From positions 25,328 through 89,327 of the forward strand of contig JAFGWC010000074.1 of NCBI GenBank assembly GCA_016937695.1: 64,000 nucleotides of DNA, written 5' to 3'. Shown here piece by piece: positions 40,242-50,065 of the stretch; the first letter of the stretch is position 1, and the number at the start of each line of letters is the position of its first letter. The stretch is from Bacteroidales bacterium. Its GTDB lineage: Bacteria > Bacteroidota > Bacteroidia > Bacteroidales > NBLH01. The notes below the pieces were generated by a model. The model searched no databases. It was not told the DNA's origin and saw only the letters and a program-made list of their open reading frames with translations. Position numbers and translations under genes: made by a program.

Positions 40242-41681
40242 TTAAATAATATCTTCGATTGAATATCCTGATTTTAGAAGATTATCAGCACTTAAAATTT
40301 GGGATAATTTATTTTTATCAATAAATTTAAGCTTTTGGTTTGCATTAAAAACATCTATTCCGCTGTTAATCATCTCTTTAGACAATTCGGCAGATTTATT
40401 ATATCCGATATAAGGTAACAATGCTGTTGCAATAACAGGACTTGAGTAAAGCCTTGATATTGAAACATTTGAATTTATAATTATATCTTTAAATAAATTA
40501 TTTAACAATGTTTTATTTGCTGATATTAAAAGTTTTAGGCTTTCAATTATAGCATTTCCAATTGTTGGAATATATGCATTTAAATCTAGGCACGATTGTG
40601 CTGATAAACTGGTGATTAACACATCGTTACTATAAATTTTGTGAGCTGCAGAAATAACAAATTCCGGTATAACCGGATTTACTTTTGAAGGCATAATTGA
40701 GCTTCCAACTTGCTTTTTAGGTATTTCAATTTCTTTGGTTTTAACAAAATCTGACGACAATAATCTTAAATCTGAAACCATTTTTTCAAGATTTACTGCA
40801 TGAGCTTTCAAAATAGCATGAATTTCGACAAAAGAATCAAGATTTGCAGTCGTGTCTGAAAGATTTTCGCCTCGCGTAACAGGTAAATTTGTAATTTCTT
40901 GTAGTTCTTGTACTACTGTCATTAAAAAAAATCTGGGAACAGTAATGCTAGTTCCAACAGCACTTCCACCAAGATTTACAACTTTTATCCTTTCAAAACA
41001 TTTCGAAACTCGCCACCAATCTCTCGACAAAGCATCGTTATATGCACTAAATAATTTACCATAAGAAGAAGGAACTGCTTCCTGCATTTGAGTATAAGCA
41101 ATGCGCAAACTATTGCTGCTTTGCTTTTCAACAATTTCAATTTGAAAGCGAAGTTTGTTAATATTTTCTTCTAAATCGTTAAGCAACAACAATATAGCTA
41201 CTCTTAAAGAAGTAGGAATTACATCGTTTGTTGATTGAAAAATATTAGCATGTTCAATTGGATCAATTATCTTATAATCACCTATTTGCCTGCCAATTTT
41301 TAGTAATGAAACATTTGTAATAATTTCATTAACTGCAAGATTTATACTAGTTCCTGCTCCACCTTGTATTGCAGGAATAATAAAATTATCAAAATATTGG
41401 CCTTTTGCTATTTCTTTTGAAGATTCTATTAAAGCATCAATAATTTCATCAGCAATAAAATTTAATGGTAATTTCTGATTTTTATATTTTTGCTCAATAG
41501 CTTTTTTAAACTTTTTATATGTTTGATAAACAGCAAGTTTTGTAATTCCAACAGCTTTATACCATTCTATAAAAAAAGATGATTCAAATGGAAAATTCTC
41601 AAAAGCTCTAACAGAATGAATTCCATATAAGGCGTGTTTTGGTATTTTTTTTTCTCCTATAAAGTCTTTTTCTATTCGCAT
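40242..41681 (-). CDS. aspA: Aspartate ammonia-lyase
   Basis: Converts L-aspartate to fumarate and ammonia, linking amino acid use to fumarate respiration. From the ATG at 41681 the product is 479 residues and starts MRIEKDFIGEKKIPKHALYG, the usual aspartase opening. The superfamily signature is GSSIMPSKVNPVIPE, with its mobile-loop Ser just after VGS, and NDVIPTSLRVA replaces the common THxxxxxQ-type region. Fumarase C shares the fold, but the N-terminal IP..ALYGIHS..A.ENFPF pattern favours aspartase. An in-frame ATG at 41735 would add 18 residues not expected in the family. Confidence 0.85.
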   Translation of the reverse strand: MRIEKDFIGEKKIPKHALYGIHSVRAFENFPFESSFFIEWYKAVGITKLAVYQTYKKFKKAIEQKYKNQKLPLNFIADEIIDALIESSKEIAKGQYFDNFIIPAIQGGAGTSINLAVNEIITNVSLLKIGRQIGDYKIIDPIEHANIFQSTNDVIPTSLRVAILLLLNDLEENINKLRFQIEIVEKQSSNSLRIAYTQMQEAVPSSYGKLFSAYNDALSRDWWRVSKCFERIKVVNLGGSAVGTSITVPRFFLMTVVQELQEITNLPVTRGENLSDTTANLDSFVEIHAILKAHAVNLEKMVSDLRLLSSDFVKTKEIEIPKKQVGSSIMPSKVNPVIPEFVISAAHKIYSNDVLITSLSAQSCLDLNAYIPTIGNAIIESLKLLISANKTLLNNLFKDIIINSNVSISRLYSSPVIATALLPYIGYNKSAELSKEMINSGIDVFNANQKLKFIDKNKLSQILSADNLLKSGYSIEDII

Positions 41682-41695
41682 GAATTTGATAATTA

Positions 41696-41834
41696 GTATA
41701 TTGGTAATTAGTTGATTAGCAATTAAATATAACACTTAAGTTTAAAATACTCTTTGATGTTTAATATTATTTGTTTTGCATTAATTATCAGCTAATTAGA
41801 ATTAGTAATTTAAAATTACTAATTACCAATATAC
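41696..41834. repeat. Paired 17-bp inverted repeats in the aspA upstream region
   Basis: GTATATTGGTAATTAGT at 41696-41712 is the exact reverse complement of ACTAATTACCAATATAC at 41818-41834. The 105 bases between them contain further near-copies of TTAGTAATT/AATTACTAA. The layout resembles a small palindromic or MITE-like repeat. No coding content. Confidence 0.55.
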
Positions 41835-41923
41835 CAATTACTTAATACTAATATGCAATACTTACACTTAATAATATTACTGATAAAAAACTACAGCCTC
41901 ACCAATTACAAATAATAAATAAT

Positions 41924-43090
41924 TTATTTACTAATTGGCTGAGCAAAAGCTTTAACACTTTCGCCTGAAATTGTATCTTCGCTTAAAATTATTAATCTTT
42001 CCAATACATTTCTAAACTCACGAATATTTCCTGTCCAATTTATTTTTTTTAGTTCATTTAAAGCATCTTCAGTAATATTTTTTTTAGGCATTCCGTAATC
42101 CTCGCAAACTAAATTCATAAAATGCTCTGCCAATAACGGAATATCATCAATTCTATCGTTTAAAGAAGGCACGTGAATTAAAATTACACTTAATCTGTGA
42201 TATAAATCTTCTCTGAAATTATTATTTTTTATTTCTTCTTTCAAGTCTTTATTTGTTGCAGCAATAATTCTTACATCAACTTTTATTTCTTTATCGCTTC
42301 CAACTCTAACAATTTTATTTTCTTGTAAAGCTCTTAAAACTTTAGCTTGCGCCGATAAACTCATATCACCTATTTCATCAAGAAAAATAGTTCCGCCGGT
42401 AGCTTGTTCAAATTTACCTTTTCTTTGTTTATGTGCTGATGTAAAAGCGCCCTTTTCATGACCAAACAACTCACTTTCAATAAGTTCAGAAGGAATTGCA
42501 GCACAATTAACTTCAACAAAAGGCTGAGCCATTCTTTGGCTTTTTTCATGTAACCACCTTGCTACCAATTCTTTACCTGTTCCGTTTTTTCCGGTAATTA
42601 ACACTCTTGCATCAGTTGGTGCAACTCGGTCAATCATTTCTTTTATTTGCTTTAATGGTTCAGAATCGCCAACCATTTCGTATGTTTTGCTAACTTTTCT
42701 TTTCAGATTTTTAGTTTCAACTATCAACTCTTTTCTTTCAAGAGCATTTCTAATTGTAACTAACAAACGATTTAATTCGAGAGGTTTTTCAATAAAATCA
42801 TAAGCGCCTTTTTTTAAAGCTTCCACAGCTGTTTCAACAGAACCATGACCCGAAATCATAATCATTGGAACATCAGGACTTTCTTCCATCACTTTTTCAA
42901 GAACTTCTATTCCATCCATATTTGGCATTTTTATATCGCACAACACAATATCATACCTGGTTTCACTTAATTTTTCTAATCCTTCAAAACCATCAGATGC
43001 TAAATCAACTTTGTGATCTTCGTATTCCAGAATCTCTTTTAATGTATTTCTTATTGGCTTTTCATCGTCAATAACTAAAATTTTTGCCAT
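41924..43090 (-). CDS. Sigma-54-type response regulator lacking a DNA-binding domain
   Basis: From the ATG at 43090 the product is 388 residues. The receiver domain (1-120) has MAKILVIDDEKPIRNTLKEI and the phospho-acceptor Asp52 in CDIKMPNMDG. The AAA+ domain (about 140-370) has GKNGTGKE, a GAFTSA loop in place of the usual GAFTGA, the Walker B region GGTIFLDEIGDM and the arginine region ENKIVRVGSDKEIKVDVRII. The protein ends at FAQPISK, just after the AAA lid, so the Fis-type helix-turn-helix is missing. An in-frame start at 43117 would overlap a -7-like element (43115-43122). No histidine kinase is adjacent. Confidence 0.88.
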   Translation of the reverse strand: MAKILVIDDEKPIRNTLKEILEYEDHKVDLASDGFEGLEKLSETRYDIVLCDIKMPNMDGIEVLEKVMEESPDVPMIMISGHGSVETAVEALKKGAYDFIEKPLELNRLLVTIRNALERKELIVETKNLKRKVSKTYEMVGDSEPLKQIKEMIDRVAPTDARVLITGKNGTGKELVARWLHEKSQRMAQPFVEVNCAAIPSELIESELFGHEKGAFTSAHKQRKGKFEQATGGTIFLDEIGDMSLSAQAKVLRALQENKIVRVGSDKEIKVDVRIIAATNKDLKEEIKNNNFREDLYHRLSVILIHVPSLNDRIDDIPLLAEHFMNLVCEDYGMPKKNITEDALNELKKINWTGNIREFRNVLERLIILSEDTISGESVKAFAQPISK

Positions 43091-43323
43091 ACTTCCTATT
43101 TTTTCAAATACAGGCAAATATACTTTTTTCTAAGTTAAGTTAGAAATTTTTAATAAAATAATTATTAATTTTAAAGAATATGCTTGTACTTTAATCAAAA
43201 AAATCTTTTAAATTATCAATTCAAATCTATATTTTGTAAATTTTAAGTAAATTTGCTTAATAAATATATAATTTAAACAAGAAAAAAAACGTATTATTAT
43301 ACTAAACTAAAAATAAAGGAAAA

Positions 43324-45666
43324 ATGAAAAAGTTAAAATTATTTTCATTAAGTCTCTTAATTTTAATTGGCAATTATGCTTTTAGTCAAAATGCTAAAAG
43401 CCTTTTAAAAACAGGGAAGGATTTTATTAAAGCAGGGAACTATGAAGAAGCAATAAATCAATTTTCAAAAGCCATTGAACTAGAACCTCAATTTATAAAA
43501 GCATTTTATGAAAGAGCTGAAACTTACTTAAAAATAAACAAGAAAGCAGAAGCAGCTAAAGATTATGAAAACATTGGAATAATATCTCCAAAAAAGCAAG
43601 ATGCATTTTCAATTTCAGGAAGACTTTTTTACGAGCTTGAAGAGTATGAAAAAGCTGTAATTCAGCTAAATAAAGCAACAGAACTTTCAAAAAAAGATAT
43701 TGCTGCATATAAATATAAAGTACTTTCATATATCGAACTTAAAAAATATTTAGATGCTCTAAAAGAATCTAACATATTGGTTAATTTAGCGTCTACTTCT
43801 GATAATTTTTTCTATCATGGTTGGATAAACCAAATGTTAAAAAGTTATGCTTTAGCAGAAGCAGATTATCTTGAAGCTATAAAAATTGAATCAACAAATT
43901 TAAAAGCGCTTGTGCAATTAGCTTATGTTAGAATGTATAACAATAAATTAGATCTGGCACTTGAAGCTGCAAATGATGCTATTAAAATTAACAATAAAAG
44001 CAAATACGCATACATTGTAAGAAGCTTAATTTTCAAGAAAAATTTAGATTATCCATCAGCTATAAACGATTTATCTAAAATTACTCTTTTATATCCAGAT
44101 GACGTTGATGGATTTTTCAACAGAGGTATTGCATATCAGGATTTTAATCAACATCAGAATGCAATAAATGATTTTACAAAAGTTTTAAATATTGAAAATA
44201 ACTATATAAAAGCTTTAACTTTAAGAGCAAAATCTTACGAACAAATTAATGATTATAATAATGCAGTTAAAGATTATGAAAAAATTTGTTCGCTAGACAA
44301 ATCAGATAAAAAAAACGAAAAACTGCTTGTTAATGCACAACAAAGAGTATATGAGCTTAACAGAGAAGAAAAATCACCTACGCTATCTATTATTGAACCT
44401 TTGCAAAAAGAAACTAATACTATTGAAGTTGCAGGAAAATCTAAAATCTTAAAAATTCAACTTAAAGTTGTAGATGACAGTCCGATATTAAAATTAGTTA
44501 TTGAAGGCAAAGAAATTAAGTTTGATAAGGATTCAATAAAATTGGGATTTATTGCAAATGTTGATGTTGAAGGGAAAAAGAAAATAAGCATTGAAGCTGA
44601 AGACATATATAACAATCGCGGAATTTTTGTTTATACACTTATACGAACAGAAACAAATAATCCTGATATTCAAATGCTTAGTCCTTTTGCATCAGACAAT
44701 GGCGAAATCTACTTAGATTCTAATGACCCTAATCTATACATTGAAGGATTAATTGAAGATGAAAGTTTAATAAAGTCTATAACAGTTGATGACGTTAACG
44801 CAAGCTTCAAACCTGATGAATCTAATCCAAAATTTAACGCTACAGTTATTATTACAAACAAAGATAAAATTACAATTACTGTTAAAGATATTTATGAAAA
44901 TACATCTATAAAAGAATATAAATTTAATAGAAGTGGAATTGAAATGCTTGCCGATAATCCAATGGGGAAAACATGGGTTGTTTTCATAGAAAACTCTGAT
45001 TATGTGTCGTTTACAAGCTTAAAAGGACCCAGCAAAGATGTTACTTTAATGAAAGGTGCTTTATCAAAATACAAAATACATAACATACTGCACAAAAGAA
45101 ACTTAACAAAAAAACAAATGGAAAGATTTTTTGCCATTGAATTAAGAGATTTAGTAAAAAGCAATCATGTAAATTCAATTTTGGTTTGGTATGCCGGACA
45201 CGGAAAATTTATTAACGAAACAGGATATTGGATTCCTGTTGACGCACAGCGCGACGATGAATTTAGCTATTACAACATTAATTCTTTAAAAGCATCAATG
45301 CAATCGTACTCTAAATATATAACTCATACTCTTTTAGTTACAGATGCTTGCGAATCTGGGCCAACTTTTTATATGGCAATGCGTTCAATACCAAAAGAAA
45401 GAGATTGTAATGATGCAAATGCAACAAAATTTAAATCTTCTCAAGTTTTTTCTTCAGCAGGATATGAGCTGGCTGCGGACAAATCGCAATTTACTCAAAC
45501 TTTTGCGAACACATTAAATTTTAATTCAAACTCTTGTGTTCCAATTGAAAGAGTTGTTATTAAAGTTTCGTCGGTTGTTAAACAAAACAGCAAACAAACT
45601 CCAAAATTCGGTAAAATATCAGGTTTTGAAGATGAAAACGGAACTTTCTTTTTCATTAAAAAATAA
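43324..45666 (+). CDS. Secreted TPR protein with C-terminal caspase-family protease domain
   Basis: The 780-residue product has a signal peptide (MKKLKLFSLSLLILIGNYAF, cleavage after FSQ), about nine tetratricopeptide repeats over residues 22-340 (for example FIKAGNYEEAINQFSKAIEL), a beta-sandwich region at about 355-540, and a peptidase C14 (caspase/metacaspase) domain at about 550-780. The catalytic pair is present: His626 in WYAGHGK and Cys676 in VTDACESG. Such enzymes cut after Arg, Lys or Asp. The signal peptide places it outside the cytoplasm, so it would act on envelope or extracellular proteins. It is divergent from the response regulator and is the first gene of the plus-strand secreted cluster. 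Confidence 0.88.
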   Translation: MKKLKLFSLSLLILIGNYAFSQNAKSLLKTGKDFIKAGNYEEAINQFSKAIELEPQFIKAFYERAETYLKINKKAEAAKDYENIGIISPKKQDAFSISGRLFYELEEYEKAVIQLNKATELSKKDIAAYKYKVLSYIELKKYLDALKESNILVNLASTSDNFFYHGWINQMLKSYALAEADYLEAIKIESTNLKALVQLAYVRMYNNKLDLALEAANDAIKINNKSKYAYIVRSLIFKKNLDYPSAINDLSKITLLYPDDVDGFFNRGIAYQDFNQHQNAINDFTKVLNIENNYIKALTLRAKSYEQINDYNNAVKDYEKICSLDKSDKKNEKLLVNAQQRVYELNREEKSPTLSIIEPLQKETNTIEVAGKSKILKIQLKVVDDSPILKLVIEGKEIKFDKDSIKLGFIANVDVEGKKKISIEAEDIYNNRGIFVYTLIRTETNNPDIQMLSPFASDNGEIYLDSNDPNLYIEGLIEDESLIKSITVDDVNASFKPDESNPKFNATVIITNKDKITITVKDIYENTSIKEYKFNRSGIEMLADNPMGKTWVVFIENSDYVSFTSLKGPSKDVTLMKGALSKYKIHNILHKRNLTKKQMERFFAIELRDLVKSNHVNSILVWYAGHGKFINETGYWIPVDAQRDDEFSYYNINSLKASMQSYSKYITHTLLVTDACESGPTFYMAMRSIPKERDCNDANATKFKSSQVFSSAGYELAADKSQFTQTFANTLNFNSNSCVPIERVVIKVSSVVKQNSKQTPKFGKISGFEDENGTFFFIKK

Positions 45667-45674
45667 ATAAGTTT

Positions 45675-45716
45675 TTCAAACGCTGCTTTGTTATATAAGC
45701 CTAGGCAGCGTTTGAA
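45675..45716 (+). terminator. Hairpin after the caspase gene, terminator without T tract
   Basis: TTCAAACGCTGC at 45675-45686 pairs perfectly with GCAGCGTTTGAA at 45705-45716 across an 18-base loop, starting nine bases after the stop codon. No T run follows, so it may instead protect the 3' end of the message. Confidence 0.45.
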
Positions 45717-46022
45717 CGATTAATTGTACTTCTTGTTATTTCAGAATTTACTTTTTATACAATTCAAAACAAAAACGAAATTTGTTAAAATTGCTTTTAA
45801 AAAAGCGAATTATTACCTTTATAAAAATTAAACCCGAATAATTCGGGAATTATTTCCCGAATATTCTAAACACATATAAACAACGTATTGATTATCTTTT
45901 ATTTATTATTTTAATATCCAAAATTTGGGTGTTCTTTTTTATTCATTAAATTGATATGATGTATTAATAATCAATACTTTACGCAAAATAATTATACAAT
46001 TTATGAATAATTAAGCTTAAAT
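45717..46022. other. 306-base intergenic region with overlapping CCCGAAT palindromes
   Basis: AT-rich apart from the repeat at 45833-45862. No ORF or tRNA is seen. A TACTTTAC near 45980 is an imperfect -7 candidate for the propeller-PP2C gene. Confidence 0.5.
45833..45862. repeat. Three CCCGAAT copies forming two mutually exclusive hairpins
   Basis: CCCGAAT (45833-45839) can pair with ATTCGGG (45841-45847). Alternatively ATTCGGGAA (45841-45849) pairs with TTCCCGAAT (45854-45862) around a TTAT loop. The central arm is shared, so only one hairpin can form at a time. It could be a protein-binding palindrome cluster or a structural switch in a leader about 160 bases before the next gene. Confidence 0.6.
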
Positions 46023-49000
46023 ATGTTCAAAATGAAAAAACTAATCCTACACTCATTTCTCGTTTTGCTATTTATTTTTTTATCCGAAACTAAATCAAAA
46101 TCTCAAAATTACTACTTCGATAATTATAGTGTAAAAGAAGGACTTGCACAATCGAAAGTTCACACAATTTTTCAGGATAAAAGCGGATACTTATGGTTAG
46201 GAACAGCTGCCGGAGTTTCTAGTTTTGATGGGATAAATTTCAAAAATTATACAACTGAAGATGGTTTAGCTACAAATGGTGTTAGAACAATAACACAACA
46301 CTCAAGCGGCAGCTTTTGGTTTGGGCATATTGGAGGTGGAATTAGCAGATTAAAAAACAAAAAAATAGAAAAAATAGAAATTGATAGTTTAGTAGGAAAT
46401 ATTACTGATATTTATGAGGATAATAAAAATAATATCTGGATAGGAACTTATGGTTCAGGAGTTTATAGAATCTCAAATCCGCAAGAAAAAGACAAAAAAA
46501 AATTAATAATTAAGCAATTTAAAGGTGGAGAAATTGGATTTAGCGATTTGGTTTTTCAAATAATGCAGACAAAAAAAGGAACATTATATTTTATTGTAGA
46601 TAAAGTTATTAAATATTATGATGAATCCACAAAAAGTTTTAAAGATTATGTTCCTAAAAATCTGCCTCAATTTTTCCAGTTTACAGCAATGTATGAAGAT
46701 AATCAAGAAAATATTTGGTTTGGAACTTATCATGGCGGACTTTATAAATTAAGTAAAAACGGGAAAATAGAAACTTACAACACAAAAAACGGATTAGCAG
46801 ATAATTGGATAAGTACAATTACTCAAGATAGCAAAAATCAAATTTGGATTGGAACTTGGGGAGGCGGAATTTCTGTTTTAAAAAACAATAAATTCAAAAC
46901 CTTTAATGATTTAAACGGATTGAACGATTTGAAAATTTGGTCGATTGCTGAAGATATTGAAGGAAATATACTAATTGGCTCAAACGAGCACGGAATGTTT
47001 ATTTTTAAAGGCGAACAATTTATTAGTTATAATGAAAATTCTGGAATTAACGGAAATAATATTTGGTCAATTCTTGAAGATAGAGACAATAACTTTTGGT
47101 TTGGAACAAACAAAGGTATTTCAATCATAAATAAAGACAACTTTTATAAAGAAAATAATAAATACCACAATTTTGAAAACGGCGATATTCCAAGCAATCA
47201 AATAAGATTTATTAAAGAAGATAAAAATGGAAATATATGGATAGGAACAGGAAATTCCGGCGTATTTGAATATATAAAAAAAGACAAAAGTTTCGATTAT
47301 AATTTCTTGATTAACAGATATATAAGCAACGACAGAATTGTTACATCAATGGAAATTGATAATTCTAATAATTTATGGATTGGAACTGCTGATGGATTAA
47401 TAAATTATGAAATTAATACCGATAAAATTGCAAGAATTTCAAATGAATTTGGACTTGCCGGAAACGATATTTCTGCTTTATTTTCTGATTCGAAAAACAA
47501 ACTTTGGATTGGAGCTTTTGCAAAAGGAATTACTATCTATAACGATAAAGACACAAATTTCAATATTCTTGATTCTAAAACAATTTTCACGCCCACAGCA
47601 ATTACCGAAGACTCGAAAGGAAAAATTTGGGTTGGAACAGACGCTCAGGGAATTTTTGTTTACGAAAATTATAAAATAGTTAATCATTTTAAAATGCAAG
47701 ACGGTTTACTTGCTGATTTTATTACGGCTATTTTATCTGATAATGAGGGAAATATATACATTGGAACAAGTCGCGGATTAAATAAATTTTCGATTAAAGA
47801 CAATAGGTTTTATTCTTTTACAGCAAAAACAGGATTTACAGGTATTGAAGTAAAAGATAATGCAATTTGCAAAGACAAATCAGGAAATATATGGTTTGGA
47901 ACTGTTAGAGGCGCAATAAAACTAAACAAAAAGGCTGAACATATAAATATGAAAGAACCAATAACTCATATAAATAAATTAAGAGTTAATTTGGTTGAAA
48001 AACCGTTAACAGAAAATTTATCTTTAAGATACGATGAAAACTCAGTAATTTTTGATTATGTAAGCATTTGTTTAAGCAATTCAGAAGCAGTTAGCTATAA
48101 AGTTATGCTTGAAGGTGCTGATAATGACTGGCTTCCGGAAACAAAACAAACATTCACAAATTATTCGGGTTTGCCTTCCGGACAATATACTTTTAAAGTG
48201 CTTGGGAAAAATAATAACGGAATTTGGAACAAAAAACCTCAAACTTATAGTTTTACAATTAGACCGCCATTTTGGAAATCATTATGGTTTTACTTATTAA
48301 TAGCAATTGTAAGTATATCATCAATAATATTATATATAAAAGTACGTGAAAGTAATTTAATATCTGAAAAGAAAATTCTTGAAGAGAAAGTTGAAGAGAG
48401 AACAAAAGAAATAAGGAAAAAAAATGAAGAGCTGGAAGTAAAAAATAAAAATATAACAGACAGTATAATTTATGCCAAAAGAATTCAAGATGCAATGCTT
48501 CCTGAAGAAAATTATATGAACTCAATACTAAAAGACCATTTTATTTTCTTTAAACCAAGAGATATTGTAAGCGGCGACTATTATTGGGCCAGCCTTAAAA
48601 ACAACAAATTAGTTTTTGCAGCAGTTGATTGTACCGGACATGGTGTGCCCGGCGCATTTATGAGTATGCTCGGAATTACTTTATTAGATGAAATTGTAAA
48701 TAAAAAAAATGTTACTGAAGCCGGAACCATTCTTAACGAAATGCGCGATTCAGTTATAAAATCATTAAAACAGCAAGGAAAAAGAGGCGAAACACAAGAC
48801 GGAATGGATATCGCTTTGTGCTCGTTAGACACACAAACTTTAAAAATGCAATATGCAGGAGCCTATAATCCACTTTATATAATCAGAAATAAAGAATTAA
48901 TTAAATATAAAGCTAACAGAATGCCAATAGGAATTTATTATAAAAAAACTCTACCTTTCTATAATAACGAAATACAATTACAAAAAAATGATGTAATCTA

Positions 49001-49205
49001 TTTGTTTTCTGATGGTTACATAGATCAATTTAACGGAGAAACAGGCGAAAAATTAATGACAACAAAATTTAAAGAATATTTAATGCAAATTCATGAATTA
49101 CCAATGATTGAACAAAAAGAAATTTTAGAAAACAAATTAAAAGAATGGCGAGGAAGTACATATCAAGTTGATGATATATTAATTTTAGGAGTTAGAATAA
49201 GTTAA
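46023..49205 (+). CDS. Double beta-propeller sensor with Y_Y_Y domain and SpoIIE-type PP2C phosphatase
   Basis: The 1060-residue product has a signal peptide and about 13-14 Reg_prop repeats, each with a phrase like IWIGTYGSGVYRI or LWIGTADGL, enough for two seven-blade propellers (about 30-640). A Y_Y_Y domain follows (about 660-745), a transmembrane helix (LWFYLLIAIVSISSIILYIK), a coiled coil (EKKILEEKVEERTKEIRKKN) and a cytoplasmic PP2C/SpoIIE domain at about 830-1060. All metal-site motifs are intact: SGDYYW, DCTGHGVPGAF, DGMDIAL, FSDGYIDQF and VDDILILG. It should sense a ligand outside and dephosphorylate a Ser/Thr protein, such as an anti-sigma antagonist, inside. A second Met at 46032 is an equally possible start. 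Confidence 0.88.
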   Translation: MFKMKKLILHSFLVLLFIFLSETKSKSQNYYFDNYSVKEGLAQSKVHTIFQDKSGYLWLGTAAGVSSFDGINFKNYTTEDGLATNGVRTITQHSSGSFWFGHIGGGISRLKNKKIEKIEIDSLVGNITDIYEDNKNNIWIGTYGSGVYRISNPQEKDKKKLIIKQFKGGEIGFSDLVFQIMQTKKGTLYFIVDKVIKYYDESTKSFKDYVPKNLPQFFQFTAMYEDNQENIWFGTYHGGLYKLSKNGKIETYNTKNGLADNWISTITQDSKNQIWIGTWGGGISVLKNNKFKTFNDLNGLNDLKIWSIAEDIEGNILIGSNEHGMFIFKGEQFISYNENSGINGNNIWSILEDRDNNFWFGTNKGISIINKDNFYKENNKYHNFENGDIPSNQIRFIKEDKNGNIWIGTGNSGVFEYIKKDKSFDYNFLINRYISNDRIVTSMEIDNSNNLWIGTADGLINYEINTDKIARISNEFGLAGNDISALFSDSKNKLWIGAFAKGITIYNDKDTNFNILDSKTIFTPTAITEDSKGKIWVGTDAQGIFVYENYKIVNHFKMQDGLLADFITAILSDNEGNIYIGTSRGLNKFSIKDNRFYSFTAKTGFTGIEVKDNAICKDKSGNIWFGTVRGAIKLNKKAEHINMKEPITHINKLRVNLVEKPLTENLSLRYDENSVIFDYVSICLSNSEAVSYKVMLEGADNDWLPETKQTFTNYSGLPSGQYTFKVLGKNNNGIWNKKPQTYSFTIRPPFWKSLWFYLLIAIVSISSIILYIKVRESNLISEKKILEEKVEERTKEIRKKNEELEVKNKNITDSIIYAKRIQDAMLPEENYMNSILKDHFIFFKPRDIVSGDYYWASLKNNKLVFAAVDCTGHGVPGAFMSMLGITLLDEIVNKKNVTEAGTILNEMRDSVIKSLKQQGKRGETQDGMDIALCSLDTQTLKMQYAGAYNPLYIIRNKELIKYKANRMPIGIYYKKTLPFYNNEIQLQKNDVIYLFSDGYIDQFNGETGEKLMTTKFKEYLMQIHELPMIEQKEILENKLKEWRGSTYQVDDILILGVRIS

Positions 49206-49308
49206 AAAAAAGACTAAAAATATATTTTTAACGTTTATCTTTAGTTGCTATTTTAGTAAAATAATAAAATAAACTTATTTACAATAATTAATTAAAAATG
49301 AAAGAATT

Positions 49309-49956
49309 ATGAAAAAAACGAACAAATTAAATTTAGCAAAATTTTACTTTAACATAGTTGCAATTATCGCTTTTAGCATTTTTTTAATGTCTTCAGGCTG
49401 TAAATCAAAAAAAGAAATAGTTTCTATTGATGATCAGACAGAAGATGTTGTTAAAGTTAATCCTGAAATCGAAAAAAGTAAAGCTACTTTACAAAAACTA
49501 ATTGACCAATACGACTCTTACACTATTGAAGAAAAAGAAGTAATTATTGCTAATATAAAAAGTCTTGATTTAAAAAACAATGAAATTGATGCAATGATTA
49601 ATACTCTTGAAACTAAAATTGCTGAGGAAAAGGCAAAAATTAAAAAAGAAAACGAAGACGCTGCAAAACCTGAAAACAAATTAAAAAAATACTTCGATGA
49701 AATTGCAAATGCTTCTTCTGAAACTGATGCTGATAATAAAATAAATCAGGCTCTTCAAATGTTTAGTTCTGCAAGTTCTAATGTTTTAATAATAATCAGC
49801 GAAAACGACAATATGAAAGATTATGATAAACCAACTAATATTTCGAAATACCTAAACTATTTAAAAGATACAAAAACTAATGTAAACATAGTTAATGAAA
49901 TTAAATTTGATGAAAACAATAAAATTAAAACTCTGATTTTAAAAAAAATTAAATAA
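49309..49956 (+). CDS. Helical lipoprotein of unknown function
   Basis: The 215-residue product has a lipoprotein signal (hydrophobic FNIVAIIAFSIFLM, lipobox SSGC with Cys31), so it is likely anchored in the envelope. After the Cys it is charged and mostly helical, with a coiled-coil-like stretch (NNEIDAMINTLETKIAEEKA) at about 100-125. The last 80 residues have a more mixed alpha/beta look (SNVLIIISENDN, NVNIVNEIKFDENN). I do not recognise a family. It lies about 100 bases after the propeller-PP2C gene on the same strand and may be its partner. Confidence 0.6.
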   Translation: MKKTNKLNLAKFYFNIVAIIAFSIFLMSSGCKSKKEIVSIDDQTEDVVKVNPEIEKSKATLQKLIDQYDSYTIEEKEVIIANIKSLDLKNNEIDAMINTLETKIAEEKAKIKKENEDAAKPENKLKKYFDEIANASSETDADNKINQALQMFSSASSNVLIIISENDNMKDYDKPTNISKYLNYLKDTKTNVNIVNEIKFDENNKIKTLILKKIK

Positions 49957-50065
49957 TCATAAGTTTAAAAGTTAATTTTTCAAGTAATAAATAATTACAA
50001 TATTCAACTTTTGCTTTACTAACTATTTGATTTATATAAACATAACAAATAAAAATTATTTACAA

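Noticed and set aside
43324..45666. Caspase protein as an intracellular antiphage cell-death effector
   Set aside because: A clear N-terminal signal peptide places it outside the cytoplasm, and no defence sensor or nuclease gene is adjacent.
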